Under the pieces are notes generated by a model, which saw nothing but the letters and a program-made list of their open reading frames with translations, did not search any database and had not been told where the DNA came from. The translations under genes and the position numbers were made by a program. From Streptomyces mobaraensis (GTDB lineage Bacteria; Actinomycetota; Actinomycetes; Streptomycetales; Streptomycetaceae): 64,000 nt of DNA. The stretch is taken from assembly GCF_020099395.1 (NCBI RefSeq), contig NZ_CP083590.1:5332001-5396000 (forward strand), written 5' to 3'. Positions 15,801-24,620 of the stretch are shown here, piece after piece. Positions within the stretch are counted from its first letter, which is position 1, and every line of letters begins with the position of its first letter.

Positions 15801-16809
15801 GGAGCCGCCCGAGCCAGTCGGTGCGGGCGGTACGGGCGGTGCGGCTGAGGGCCGCCTTCGGGGCCATGGTGTCGAAGCCGTGGAACGCGCCGGGCCAGAC
15901 GTGGAGTTCGGCCTGGCCGCCGGCCTGCCAGAGTGCGTTCGCGTAGGCCACGCACGCGTCGCGGAACATCTCGGCCGATCCGACGTCGACGTAGGCCGGT
16001 GGGAGGCCGGAGAGGTCCGTGGCGCGCGCGGGGGCCGCGTACGGCGGGACGTCGGCGGTGCCGTGGCGGTCGCCCAGGTAGGCCCGCCACGACGTGGCGT
16101 CGGAGGTACGGTCCAGGGCCCCCGGGACGGACAGGTGACGGCTGGAGAAGGTGGCCGCGCGGTCGTCGAGCATCGGGCACAGCAGGAGCTGGCCCAGCGG
16201 CCGGGGGCCGCCGCGGTCGCGGGCCAGCAGGGCGAGGGCCGCGGCGAGGCCGCCGCCCGCGCTCTTCCCTCCGACGATGATCCGGTCCGGGTCGACGCCC
16301 AGTTGGTCCGCGTGCCCGGCCGCCCAGGCCAGCCCGGCGTAGCAGTCCTCCAGCGGTTCCGGGTAGCGCGCCCCCGGCGCCAGCCGGTACTCGGCCGAGG
16401 CGACCGCCAGCCCCAGCGGGAGCGCCCAGTCCCGGAGGACGCGGGGGAGGACGGACCACGCGTTGCCCGCGATCAGCCCGCCGCCGTGCAGGTAGTAGAG
16501 GAGCGGCAGGGGCCCGGCCGGGGCGGCCGACGGCCGCGCGCTCACCAGCGTGACGTCCGGGCCGCCCGGCGGCCCCGGCACGGACAGCTCCGCCACCTCG
16601 AAGAGGCCGCCCGCGCGCAGGTCCTCGACCGTCGGCCGCGGGCGGGCGGCGGCATCCCGCGCCTGCCGGGCCGCGAGGTTCCCCGGGGTGACCGGCTCCT
16701 TCGCCTCGTCGCTCAAGGAGGCCAGGACGGCGGCGAGTTCGGGGTCGAGGGGGACGGCGCCGGGCTCCTCGGCGCCGGGCTGCTCCGGCGGCTCCCGGTG
16801 GGCGCTCAC
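15781..16809 (-). CDS. alpha/beta hydrolase of the hormone-sensitive lipase family
   Basis: A 342-residue esterase. The oxyanion-hole motif HGGG (YYLHGGGLIAGN) and the nucleophile elbow GKSAGG with Ser are visible. An acid in the DVGSAE region and the His in GAFHGFD complete the triad. This is the HSL (group IV) pattern. The N-terminal ~90 residues form the usual cap region. There is no signal peptide, so it is probably cytoplasmic. A substrate is not predictable. It has no operon partner. Confidence 0.88.
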   Translation of the reverse strand: MSAHREPPEQPGAEEPGAVPLDPELAAVLASLSDEAKEPVTPGNLAARQARDAAARPRPTVEDLRAGGLFEVAELSVPGPPGGPDVTLVSARPSAAPAGPLPLLYYLHGGGLIAGNAWSVLPRVLRDWALPLGLAVASAEYRLAPGARYPEPLEDCYAGLAWAAGHADQLGVDPDRIIVGGKSAGGGLAAALALLARDRGGPRPLGQLLLCPMLDDRAATFSSRHLSVPGALDRTSDATSWRAYLGDRHGTADVPPYAAPARATDLSGLPPAYVDVGSAEMFRDACVAYANALWQAGGQAELHVWPGAFHGFDTMAPKAALSRTARTARTDWLGRLLTSPGR

Positions 16810-16958
16810 GGCGTCCCGGCCTTCGGGCGGGACGGGGGACGGGGTGGTGGGGACGGCTGTCGGGGACCCATGCGGCGTATCCCATCACACGGCTCGGGTG
16901 TCCCGGGGTGGCCGCCGGCTTCCCCACACAGGAACCGGCCACACACCCGTCCCACCCG

Positions 16959-18434
16959 TCACGCCGCGGCCCGGCAAAGGGCGGGCAGCCCGGGTGGCAG
17001 GCCACCCCGCTCATCCTCGGTGAGGTCACGGCCCAGGACGGCACACAGGTGACGCTTCCAGAGGGCCGGGTCGAGGCGGAGCAGGCTCATGTCGCCTTCG
17101 CGGTCGCCGCGCAGCAGGGCCTTGCCGCCGTCGCCGGCCGCCAGGAAGGTTTGCTTCTGCATGAATTCGTACGTCTCCCGGTATTCCGCGTCGTCCGCCT
17201 TGAGGATGCGCACCGAGGTCGCGTTGGCCAGGAAGAAGCCGGTCCGTCCGAAGAGGCCGGCCGCCCAGCGGTCCGGGCTCATGGGCCCGATCGGCCCGAC
17301 CGTTCGCTTCGGCTCGCTCCCCGGCCGCGCCGACCAGAGTTCCACCATCCCGCCCTTGGTCATCTCCGCCGTATAGCGTGAATCGGTCAGGAATACAGCC
17401 GTGTTGAGGTCGTCGCCGAGCCGGATCCGGAGATCGCGGTTCTCCTTTCCCGTGCGCAGATCGACGGCGTGCACCTCCGGCTGGCCGCCCACGGTGACCG
17501 CCACATAGCCCGGCTCGCGGTGGCGGCCGACGCCGTAGTACGGATGGTCCTGTGTCGTCAGCCGCAGTTCGCGCAGGTCGAGCGGTGGCGACAGGCGGCG
17601 GCCGCGCCGGGCGTCCCACTCCTCGACGGTCGTTCCGGAGACCGTGACGAGCCGTTCGTCGTCGAGGAACCGGAATTGGAGAAGTTCCGGCCGCTCTTTC
17701 CCGGCCGGCAGCCGGGCCGTGGTGAATTCGGCGACCCGGCGCAGCGAGGGCAGGGCCCGCACCGTGATCCGGTTCGTGTCCGACACATCCGCCACCAGGC
17801 TCTGCGTTTTGCTGACCTGGAGATCCTGGGACTTGTCCGGGGGCGTCGCGGCGGTATCGCCTTTCGCCTCTGCCAGCACGCGCCATTCGTCCTCGGTCGC
17901 GACGACGCGCAGGGTCCTGCCGTCACTGCCCACACGGACCACCATTGCGCTCCCGTCGCCCAGCAGGTGCGGAAGGCCGTAGGCGGTGCCCCCGGTGTCC
18001 TTTGCCAGCGCGAATCCTGTCACCCCGTTCTTGCCGCCGGACACCAGGACGGGATGGTCCGCGGTCCCCAGGAGGGGCAGAAAGGCCATCCCGCTCGTGG
18101 ACACCGGGCCGGAGAACCGTACGGCGTCCCCCTGTTGAGAAGCCGTGTCGACGAGAGCCCACCCGCCCGACGAGCCGTACGCGGCGTAGCGTTCGCCCCG
18201 CCGGCTGACGGCGGTCTCCCGGCACGTGGTGTCCGGTCCGGCGGAGAAGCCACGCAGCGCCCGACCGTCCGTGACGCGTACCGCCTGGTAGCGGGCCACC
18301 CCGTACGAGGGCGGGGCGGCCTCCTCCCGGCGGCAGACGACGGCCACGCTGCCGTCCCCCGACACGCCGAGCCCCGAGATGTCGATGTCCTTGACCAGCT
18401 CATGCACCGCACCGGTGCCGATGTCGATCGACAT
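16959..18434 (-). CDS. WD40-type repeat protein, 5'-truncated remnant
   Basis: About 491 residues of beta-propeller-like repeats: repeated GDGS, SGGKNGVTG, VEEWDARRGRRL, EVHAVDLRTGKE and VELWSARPG blocks. The C-terminal tail WKRHLCAVLGRDLTEDERGGLP is the one typically found at the end of large Streptomyces nSTAND/WD40 proteins. The ATPase or effector half is missing. Coding signal fades at about 18,500, where the divergent HAD gene begins, and no good start exists apart from ATG 18434 and GTG 18437 inside a repeat. I read this as a truncated gene, possibly a pseudogene. It may still be translated. Confidence 0.6.
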   Translation of the reverse strand: MSIDIGTGAVHELVKDIDISGLGVSGDGSVAVVCRREEAAPPSYGVARYQAVRVTDGRALRGFSAGPDTTCRETAVSRRGERYAAYGSSGGWALVDTASQQGDAVRFSGPVSTSGMAFLPLLGTADHPVLVSGGKNGVTGFALAKDTGGTAYGLPHLLGDGSAMVVRVGSDGRTLRVVATEDEWRVLAEAKGDTAATPPDKSQDLQVSKTQSLVADVSDTNRITVRALPSLRRVAEFTTARLPAGKERPELLQFRFLDDERLVTVSGTTVEEWDARRGRRLSPPLDLRELRLTTQDHPYYGVGRHREPGYVAVTVGGQPEVHAVDLRTGKENRDLRIRLGDDLNTAVFLTDSRYTAEMTKGGMVELWSARPGSEPKRTVGPIGPMSPDRWAAGLFGRTGFFLANATSVRILKADDAEYRETYEFMQKQTFLAAGDGGKALLRGDREGDMSLLRLDPALWKRHLCAVLGRDLTEDERGGLPPGLPALCRAAA

Positions 18435-18551
18435 CACGGCCGCCGCGTCGCGGGCGGGGTCGGCGGGCCTGGCGGCGGGCCCGTCGGTGAGGAAGGCGCC
18501 CACCCGACGGGCGGCGGACCGCCCACGACACCGGCTCGATACGATCCCGTC

Positions 18552-19319
18552 GTGATCACCAGCGCGCGCACCACGGTCTTCGACGTCGACGGCACCCTCT
18601 GCTTCGACGGAAGGACGATCGACAGCCGGATCCTCGCCGCCATCGAAGCATGCGAACGTGCCGGCCACCACCTGGTGTTCGCCTCGGCCCGCCCGGTCCG
18701 CGACCTCCTGCCCGTCCTCGGCGGGGCCTTCCCCGCCGCGACGCTGATCGGCGGGAACGGCAGCCTCGTCTCCGTCGACGGCCGGGTCCGGGCGCGGGCC
18801 GCGTTCGAGGCCGGCGACCTGGGCGAACTCCTGGCCGAGGCCGCCCGGTTCAAGGCGGGCTACCTCGCCGACGGTCCATGGGACTACGCCTACACCGGGC
18901 CCGCCGACCACCCCATCCTCGGCCGCGTCGACCAGGGCCGCCTCGCCCGCCGCGTCGACCTCGCCGACCTCCCCGCCGTCGTGAAGTTCCTCGTGGTCGA
19001 CGCGACCGACATGCCCGCCCTCGCCGAAGCCGGCCGCCGGCTCGGGATGACGGTCAACCACCACCTCGACGAGGCGCTCATCGACTTCGCCCCGGGCGCC
19101 ACCACCAAGTGGGAGGCCCTGACCTCGCTGGGCATCGACCACTACAACGCCTTCGGCAACGACATCAACGACCTCGACCTGCTGCGCAACGCGCGGCACG
19201 GTGTCCGCGTCGGCACCCACCCGGACCTGGACGGCGTCGCCCACACCACCGTCGCCCCCGACCCGGCCGCCGTCGCCGCCGAGATCGCGGAACTGGCCGC
19301 GGCGACGCTTGTCGCTTGA
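18552..19319 (+). CDS. HAD superfamily hydrolase (Cof/IIB type)
   Basis: A 255-residue phosphatase-like protein with all HAD motifs. These are the nucleophile DVDGT (residues 10-14), SARP as motif II, Lys in VVKFLVVD as motif III, and GNDINDLDLL as motif IV. The C2 cap of type IIB is present. Such enzymes act on sugar phosphates or phosphorylated cofactors. The GTG start at 18552 gives a normal N-terminus. Its promoter region abuts the truncated WD40 gene, which fits a rearrangement junction there. Confidence 0.88.
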   Translation: MITSARTTVFDVDGTLCFDGRTIDSRILAAIEACERAGHHLVFASARPVRDLLPVLGGAFPAATLIGGNGSLVSVDGRVRARAAFEAGDLGELLAEAARFKAGYLADGPWDYAYTGPADHPILGRVDQGRLARRVDLADLPAVVKFLVVDATDMPALAEAGRRLGMTVNHHLDEALIDFAPGATTKWEALTSLGIDHYNAFGNDINDLDLLRNARHGVRVGTHPDLDGVAHTTVAPDPAAVAAEIAELAAATLVA

Positions 19320-19418
19320 CGCGGGTGGCTTGGCGCGGGTGGCTTGGCGCCCGTGGTTTGACGCCCGTGGTCTGGAAGGCGGTACGTGAGGTGCCGTCCG
19401 GTTCGTCGTTGTGGTTGT

Positions 19419-19508
19419 TCAGTGAGGACGGCGCTTGGCGAGGCGGCGGACGAGCAGGGGCATGACGGTTCCCGCCAGGAGGGCGGTGAGCGGTATGGCG
19501 ACGTCCAT
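19419..19508 (-). CDS. Possible 29-residue membrane peptide downstream of GerW
   Basis: ATG at 19508 begins a 29-codon frame that reads MDVAIPLTALLAGTVMPLLV then RRLAKRRPH. It is a single hydrophobic helix with a strongly basic end, lying 9 bp after the GerW-like stop. The ribosome site is weak. Its form is that of a small membrane peptide, but coding is unproven. Confidence 0.25.
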   Translation of the reverse strand: MDVAIPLTALLAGTVMPLLVRRLAKRRPH

Positions 19509-19517
19509 CCAGCGGGA

Positions 19518-19811
19518 TCAGAGGGGTTTGTAGGCGGCGGTGCCGCCTTTGATCTCGATGTAGCCGCGTGGGCGGGCGCCGATCCCGCCTCCGCCGGTGT
19601 GGGCGGCTCCGGCTTCGGGGCCCGTGCCCCCGGCGAATCCGAAGGCGATCTCGGCGACCGGAATGACGGTGGTGCCGCCGCTGGTGACGGGGGTGCCGAA
19701 GACGGCTGTTGCCGAGCCCCGGCCACCGAGCTGTTCGGCCAGGCGTTTCATCAGGGCTGCGGCCGTGTCGGCCTGCGGGACGGGCTGGTCCGGCGTGTCT
19801 GAACTGGACAT
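19518..19811 (-). CDS. GerW (YtfJ) family sporulation protein
   Basis: A 97-residue protein with the GerW/YtfJ pattern. It has an N-terminal helix (AAALMKRLAEQL), VFGTPVTSGGTTVIPVAEIAFGFAGG, a Gly-rich loop (GGGGIGARPRGYIEIKGG) and a short end. YtfJ/GerW proteins are needed for normal spore germination in Bacillus and are common in Streptomyces, where the role is not well fixed. The ATG at 19811 follows AGGTATCC, a weak ribosome site. The 360-bp region upstream contains no other gene I can support. Confidence 0.82.
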   Translation of the reverse strand: MSSSDTPDQPVPQADTAAALMKRLAEQLGGRGSATAVFGTPVTSGGTTVIPVAEIAFGFAGGTGPEAGAAHTGGGGIGARPRGYIEIKGGTAAYKPL

Positions 19812-20171
19812 CGGATACCTCCGGGTAGGCGGGTACGGCGGTTCCGAGGATATGGGGGTGCCTGGTACGGGGGTGTGTGGCACGATCGCGTAGCAGGGAG
19901 CCGGGCGCACCGCAGCCGACGCGAACCAGCGGTCGGGGAGGCGTAGTTGCCGGTCCCCTGCGCGGCAGAAGTTGGTGATGCTTGCTGCGCTTCTTGTCCG
20001 TGAGCGGTGCCGTCGGAGGCGGGGCGTCTGGTCCGTCGCCGCGAGGAACGGCGCGTGCGCGCTCCGAGCGCTTCGACGAGTTGGGAGCGGCGCAGCCGCG
20101 ATCGTTCGGTGGCCGGGCCTTGTTCCGGACCGGCGTGTGGCCTGGGCTCCGCCGGGCGGTACGGTCGTCGG
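19812..20171. other. Gap with no recognised gene
   Basis: About 360 bp between the divergent GerW-like gene and the hypothetical gene at 20172. Open frames here have no recognisable protein content. It should contain both promoters, but no clear element stands out. Confidence 0.4.
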
Positions 20172-20630
20172 ATGGAGCCGAGGGAAACGAGCGGGTGCCC
20201 GTTGCACGGAGCCGGTGTGCGTCCCGCGTACCTGGTCGGGCGACGTCTTGAGCAGGTGGTCGCTTCGTGGCACCTGTACGGCTCGGAAGCCCCGTCCGGG
20301 CCCTTGGACGTGTGGCTGATCGACAGCGAACAGGTCTCCACCCGTGTGACGACGGGGTCCGACTGGTGCTTGATCGTTGACCGTTCGGCCCCGGGCCCGG
20401 GGTACGACATGGCCGAGTCGGGCCGCGTCGAAGTGACCCCGATTCGCGGCGAGACGCCTTTCGCCGACCACCTCGGCGAAACGATTCGGGCGGTCGACGA
20501 GGAGTGGGACCCGCGCACCGGGCGGATCGCGCTGGTGCTCACCTTCGGCTCCGGCGCGCGCGTCCGGTGCGGCACATGGTCCGGGGACCTCTCCCTGACG
20601 AGCGAGGGGTCCGGCTCCGGGGTGGGGTAG
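20172..20630 (+). CDS. hypothetical protein
   Basis: A 152-residue soluble protein that I do not recognise. It is mostly beta-like and acidic: DVWLIDSEQVSTRV, GSDWCLIVDRSAPGPGYDM, EVTPIRGETPFADHLGETI, GRIALVLTFGSGARVRCGTWSGDLSL. There is no signal peptide or membrane segment. ATG 20172 is preceded by a GGTCGTCGG stretch, not a strong ribosome site. The C-terminal alternation of strands resembles small Streptomyces immunity-like or SMI-type proteins in style only. Confidence 0.5.
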   Translation: MEPRETSGCPLHGAGVRPAYLVGRRLEQVVASWHLYGSEAPSGPLDVWLIDSEQVSTRVTTGSDWCLIVDRSAPGPGYDMAESGRVEVTPIRGETPFADHLGETIRAVDEEWDPRTGRIALVLTFGSGARVRCGTWSGDLSLTSEGSGSGVG

Positions 20631-20787
20631 CCGAGGGGCCCAACGGCTCCTGCTCGAACGGCCAAGTCGGCCCCGCCCGGTCTCGCGGACGCGAAGCGGC
20701 TGGTGGCTCGCGGCCGGTGTGGTGACCGGTGGCGTCCACCGGACCGACCGGTGGATCGAGCCGCTGCCGGCCTTGTAGGTTCCCGAC

Positions 20788-21261
20788 ATGAGTGACGACG
20801 GCAGGACTCGGATCCGAAGCGCCGTGGAAGCGGACGCGGCGGTGATCGCGCACATCCACATGGCCTCCCGGTCGGCGACCATGCCCTATCTGCCCCCGCA
20901 GAGGCGCGGCCACGAGCAGGTGACCCGGTGGGTCCGGGACGTCCTGCTCAGGCAATGCCGCACCTGGGTCGCCGTGCGCGACGCGGAGATCGTCGGCTAC
21001 GCGGCCCTTGACGGCGACGTGCTCGAACACCTCTATCTGCGCCCGGAGATCCGGCGGCAGGGAATCGGCACGCTGCTGCTCGACGAGGTCAGGCGGCACA
21101 GCCCCGACGGGGTGTCCCTGCACGTCTTCCAGCAGAACGCCGACGCCCGCGCGTTCTACGAACGCCACGGTTTCACCGTCCTCGACACCACCGACGGCGA
21201 GCGCAACATGGAGAACCTGCCCGACATGACGCTTCGCTGGGCGCCGGGCCGCTCGCGGTAA
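20788..21261 (+). CDS. GNAT family N-acetyltransferase
   Basis: A 157-residue acetyltransferase. Motif A, which binds acetyl-CoA, is LRPEIRRQGIGTLLL (QGIGT), preceded by the strand VLEHLYL. The later segment DARAFYERHGFTVLDTTDG is the typical GNAT motif B. The first ~40 residues carry IRSAVEADAAVIAHIHMAS, as in standalone GNATs. Substrate unknown. Confidence 0.85.
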   Translation: MSDDGRTRIRSAVEADAAVIAHIHMASRSATMPYLPPQRRGHEQVTRWVRDVLLRQCRTWVAVRDAEIVGYAALDGDVLEHLYLRPEIRRQGIGTLLLDEVRRHSPDGVSLHVFQQNADARAFYERHGFTVLDTTDGERNMENLPDMTLRWAPGRSR

Positions 21262-21382
21262 GCGGTGCGCTCTCGCGCGAGCGGGTCGTGTGCGCAAGCC
21301 GGTACAGGCTCGGCTCGGCTTCTCACGCGACGGTTCGGAACGGACGGCGTATCCCGGATTCGGCCACCGGCGGCGCGGTAGG

Positions 21383-21430
21383 TCAGAACTCCTCGACCAC
21401 CAGGGCATCCAGGAACGCTTGTCACGCGGG
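21383..21430 (-). pseudogene. Relic of a DUF397 gene 3' end
   Basis: The minus strand reads QAFLDALVVEEF and a stop, preceded by TGA where the family has the TGG codon of WQAFL. The two intact DUF397 genes at 24.4-24.9 kb end in WQAFLNAVAGAVI and WQAFLEAIARETL. Nothing recognisable lies further upstream. A short decayed fragment of a third DUF397 gene is the best explanation. Chance similarity over 12 residues cannot be excluded. Confidence 0.4.
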
Positions 21431-21496
21431 GCCGACGGCCGCTCGGAGGTGATCCAGGGCCTGTCCGGCGGATCTTGTGGCTACTAAGCTGCGACG

Positions 21497-22300
21497 ATGG
21501 AACGCGTAACCGACGTACCGGAGCGCCTCGCCGTACCCGAGCGCCCCGCCCGGTCCGCGGACACGGCCCGGGTGAACGACTACGACAGTTTCGCCGAGGC
21601 GTACTCCGCGGAGAACGAGCACAGCCTCGTCAACGCGTACTACGCGCGCCCCGCGATGCTGGACCTCGCCGGCGACGTCACCGGCCGCCGGATCCTGGAC
21701 GCCGGCTGCGGCTCCGGCCCCCTGTCCGCGGCACTGCGCGACCGCGGCGCCGTCGTCACCGGCGTCGACTCCAGCGCCGCCATGCTGGCCCTGGCCGGGC
21801 GACGGCTCGGCGACGAAGCGGACCTGCACCAGGCCGACCTGCGCGACCGCCTGCCGTTCGACGACGGCACGTTCGACGACGTGGTCTCCTCACTGGTCCT
21901 GCACTACCTGGAGGACTGGGGGCCGACGCTGGCCGAGTTGCGGCGCGTCCTCAAGCCCGGCGGCCGGCTGATCGCGTCGGTGGACCACCCGTTCGTGGCC
22001 TACACGATCCGGGAACCCCGGCCCGACTACTTCGCGACCACCAGCTACACCTTCGACTGGACCTTCGGCGGCCGGACCGTCCCGATGAAGTTCTGGCGCA
22101 AGCCGCTGCACGCGATGACCGACGCCTTCACCACCGCCGGCTTCCGCCTCTCCACCATCAGCGAACCACAGCCCGACCCGGCCGCCCGTGAACTCTTCCC
22201 CGACGGCTTCCGCCGGCTTTCGACCACACCCTGCTTCCTGTTCTTCGTCGCCGAGGTGCCGCCTCCGGCCACCGGCCCGGACGACTACGCAGCGCCGTGA
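21497..22300 (+). CDS. class I SAM-dependent methyltransferase
   Basis: A 267-residue methyltransferase of the UbiE/methyltransf_11 type. Motif I is ILDAGCGSGPLS, the acidic end of strand 2 is VTGVDSS, motif II is FDDVVSSLVLHYLEDW, and motif III is LKPGGRLIASV. The C-terminal part (DYFATTSYTFDWTFGG, FWRKPLHAMTDAFTTAGF) is typical of small-molecule methyltransferases of this group. There is no biosynthetic neighbour, so the substrate is unknown. Confidence 0.9.
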   Translation: MERVTDVPERLAVPERPARSADTARVNDYDSFAEAYSAENEHSLVNAYYARPAMLDLAGDVTGRRILDAGCGSGPLSAALRDRGAVVTGVDSSAAMLALAGRRLGDEADLHQADLRDRLPFDDGTFDDVVSSLVLHYLEDWGPTLAELRRVLKPGGRLIASVDHPFVAYTIREPRPDYFATTSYTFDWTFGGRTVPMKFWRKPLHAMTDAFTTAGFRLSTISEPQPDPAARELFPDGFRRLSTTPCFLFFVAEVPPPATGPDDYAAP

Positions 22301-22695
22301 CCGCACCGGTTCGCCGGGCCGGGGCGCCAGGCCGAGGGGCGGTGCGAGGCGCGGTGGCGGCCGTGCGGTCGTGAGACCGGTATCCCGCTCGCTCACGGGC
22401 TCGCGCGTGGACCTGGTCCGGTGCCCAAGTGCCCGTCGAGGGCGTCCTCGTGCACCGTACGCTTCGCTTGCGCGCCGGCGTCGGCTCGTTACGGTGGACT
22501 ACGCTGCCCGACCATGATGACCGGGACGGCCTCGCGCCGCACTCGGATCGGTGACCCGGTGCTCTCCTGAGCGCCGTACGGGCCGGTGCGGCCCCGCCGC
22601 CCGCGCGAGGACCCGACGCCGCCGCGCGTGCCCCGCCTCCGTCGTGTTGATCAGTGTTGATCACAGTTCGACACATCCACCACGACAGGAGACCC
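22301..22695. other. Gap with no recognised gene
   Basis: About 395 bp between two co-directional genes. Open frames in it are low-complexity GC shadows. I see no hairpin, repeat or motif that I would defend. Confidence 0.4.
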
Positions 22696-23430
22696 ATGCC
22701 CATCAAGTCACTGCGGCTCCCCACTCCGGACGGTACGGCCGACGCGTTCGCCGCCTTCCCCGACGACGGCGAGCGGCACCCAGGGGTGCTGATGTACACG
22801 GACGGCTTCGGCATCCGGCCGGTGATACGGGAGTTGGCCCACGAACTGGCCGGGCACGGGTACTACGTGCTCGTCCCCCATCTCTTCTACCGGCACGGCC
22901 CGGCACCGGTGATCGAGCTTCCCGAGCACATCGGAGAAGAGGCCCGGCCCGCGGTCTTCGCCCGGCTGATGCCCCTGATCGAGGCGCACACCGCCGAACG
23001 TGCCCTGCGCGACGCCGACGCCTACCTCCGGTTCCTCACCGCCCAGCCCGAGGCCGGCGCCGGCCCGGTCGCGGTGACCGGCTACTGCATAGGCGGCCTC
23101 CTGGCGGTGCGCACGGCCGCGGCCCACCCCGGCCGGGTCGCCGCCGTCGCGGGGTTCCACGGACCCGTGGGCGCCGACGGGCCCGGCCTTCTCTCCCGGC
23201 TCACCGCCCAGGTCCACTTCGCCCACGCCGAAGGCGACATGACGCCCGAGGCCCTGGACGAGCTCAACCAGGCCCTGGACGCCGCGGGGGTCGACCACAC
23301 CTCCGAGATCTACCCCGGCACCGTCCACGGCTTCACCATGTCCGACACCGACGCCTTCAGCGCCTCCGGGCTGAAACGCCACTGGGACCGTTTGCTCCCC
23401 CTCCTGGACCGCGCCCTGTCCGGCGGCTGA
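22696..23430 (+). CDS. dienelactone hydrolase family protein
   Basis: A 244-residue alpha/beta hydrolase with a cysteine nucleophile: GYCIGG, Cys at residue 131. The Asp is in HFAHAEGDM and the His in PGTVHGF, which together give the Cys-Asp-His triad of dienelactone hydrolases. The ATG at 22696 follows CAGGAGA. Family members open lactone rings in aromatic degradation, but many actinomycete paralogs act on other esters. No catechol-pathway genes are nearby. Confidence 0.87.
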   Translation: MPIKSLRLPTPDGTADAFAAFPDDGERHPGVLMYTDGFGIRPVIRELAHELAGHGYYVLVPHLFYRHGPAPVIELPEHIGEEARPAVFARLMPLIEAHTAERALRDADAYLRFLTAQPEAGAGPVAVTGYCIGGLLAVRTAAAHPGRVAAVAGFHGPVGADGPGLLSRLTAQVHFAHAEGDMTPEALDELNQALDAAGVDHTSEIYPGTVHGFTMSDTDAFSASGLKRHWDRLLPLLDRALSGG

Positions 23431-23510
23431 GGCGCCGGCTCGGCCACCGGCCAGAACCGTGGTGCCGGCAGCGGCCCGCCGACCCGGTGGATGCGGGGGG
23501 ACGAACTCCG

Positions 23511-23723
23511 GTGAGCCGCCTCTCCCGCCACCGGTACCGGCGCGTTCACGTCGCGGACGGTCTCCTCGTCCCCCCGGCCCAGGCGCGCGATCCGATCACC
23601 GGGACGGCGTTCCCGCCCGCCGAGGCCGGCAGCGTCAGCGCCCGCCTGCAGCGCACCGCGCCGGCGGGCCCCGCAGCACAGGGCCGTGGCCCATGTCCGC
23701 AGGGCGAACTGCCGCGCCGATAG
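23511..23723 (+). CDS. Possible small hypothetical protein
   Basis: A 70-codon frame from GTG 23511, reading VSRLSRHRYRRVHVADGLLV and continuing with PPAQARDPITGTAFPPAEAG. The sequence looks less random than the usual GC shadow, and a G-rich stretch precedes the start. No family or domain is recognisable. The rest of the 380-bp gap before 23810 is empty. Confidence 0.3.
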   Translation: MSRLSRHRYRRVHVADGLLVPPAQARDPITGTAFPPAEAGSVSARLQRTAPAGPAAQGRGPCPQGELPRR

Positions 23724-23809
23724 GGTGGGGCGATCTTGCCCAAGGCGACGGCCTGCGCGTACTCCACGCCGGAGCGCGCAGACGCGCAGATTCGCATAAG
23801 AGGAGCACC

Positions 23810-24169
23810 GTGGCGCGAGCGGAGAGACCTTCACGGACGTGGGATGTCGCGGACCTGGTGGAGAAGCGGTTGCTCGTCGTGCCCAATCCCCTGGCCGAGT
23901 GGGACAGCGACCCGTTCTGGGTCTCCGTGTGGGACTCGAACCCCGAGGAGGTCCTGATCTCCCTGAGTGTTCCGCGTGAGAGCGCCGATCCTTACGTCCA
24001 GTTGATGGTCGGGATCGCGGTCACCGAGGAAGACCCCGAGGTTCAGGCCGACCGCATCGTCGCCACCCTCAAGCGCCCGCACCCCTTGAACGGCGCGGTG
24101 GTCTGCGGCGGTTATCGCGAGTGCGCCGAGGCGTACGGGTACGTCTGGCCGTCGTCGCTGGAGGAGTGA
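23810..24169 (+). CDS. hypothetical protein
   Basis: A 119-residue acidic soluble protein with a strong ribosome site (AAGAGGAG) before the GTG. It carries LVEKRLLVVPNPLAEWDSDPF, EEVLISLSVPRESADPYVQLMVGIAV and ECAEAYGYVWPSSLEE. I do not recognise the family. There is no signal peptide or membrane segment. Its size and acidity would suit an immunity or regulatory protein, but this is only an impression. Confidence 0.6.
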   Translation: MARAERPSRTWDVADLVEKRLLVVPNPLAEWDSDPFWVSVWDSNPEEVLISLSVPRESADPYVQLMVGIAVTEEDPEVQADRIVATLKRPHPLNGAVVCGGYRECAEAYGYVWPSSLEE

Positions 24170-24368
24170 GCCGCCGGCTGCCGGTCACTCGCCACGAGGG
24201 CGCTCCGCGCGAGATCCTCCCAAACCGCGATCGACCGCCCCCGGCAGCTCACTCAGCGGCATGGGGCTACCGACGTCGGCTACGCATACGCGACACCTCA
24301 CCATGCGAGCCCACCAGTCCCAAGCCCGAAACAGCGGCCGACGGCCGTAGACGGGCCGATGCGCGCGG

Positions 24369-24620
24369 TCATATCACCGCGCCCGCCACGGCGTTGAGGA
24401 ACGCTTGCCACGCGGGGGCGGGGAAGGTGAGGGTGGTTTTGCGGGCGGGATCCATGGTGTCGCGGACGGCCTGTTCGGCTCCGTTCAGCACGCCGTGCTC
24501 AAGGCAGTTGTTGTCCCTGCCGGTGTACGTGCTTGTGCGCCATGAGCTCGGCTGAGGGCGGCAGCGTGAGGGCTCCAGGTCAGTCACCGGTGTCTCCTCG
24601 CTTGTCGAAGCGGTCGTCAT
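24369..24620 (-). CDS. DUF397 protein (second copy), WhiJ-like cassette
   Basis: An 83-residue DUF397 protein containing WRTSTYTGRDNNCLEHGV, VRDTMDP, TLTFPAPAWQAFLNAV. DUF397 proteins are small partners of XRE-DUF5753 regulators in Streptomyces and usually antagonise or modulate them. The ATG at 24620 overlaps the upstream DUF397 stop in an ATGA arrangement, so translation is probably coupled. A GTG at 24587 with GAGGAG upstream is an alternative start. It is the last gene of the XRE-DUF397-DUF397 run. Confidence 0.83.
   Translation of the reverse strand: MTTASTSEETPVTDLEPSRCRPQPSSWRTSTYTGRDNNCLEHGVLNGAEQAVRDTMDPARKTTLTFPAPAWQAFLNAVAGAVI

Noticed and set aside
16959..19244. Extension of the WD40 gene upstream to 19244
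   Set aside because: The extra ~270 codons are the exact antisense of the HAD hydrolase gene, which has all its motifs.
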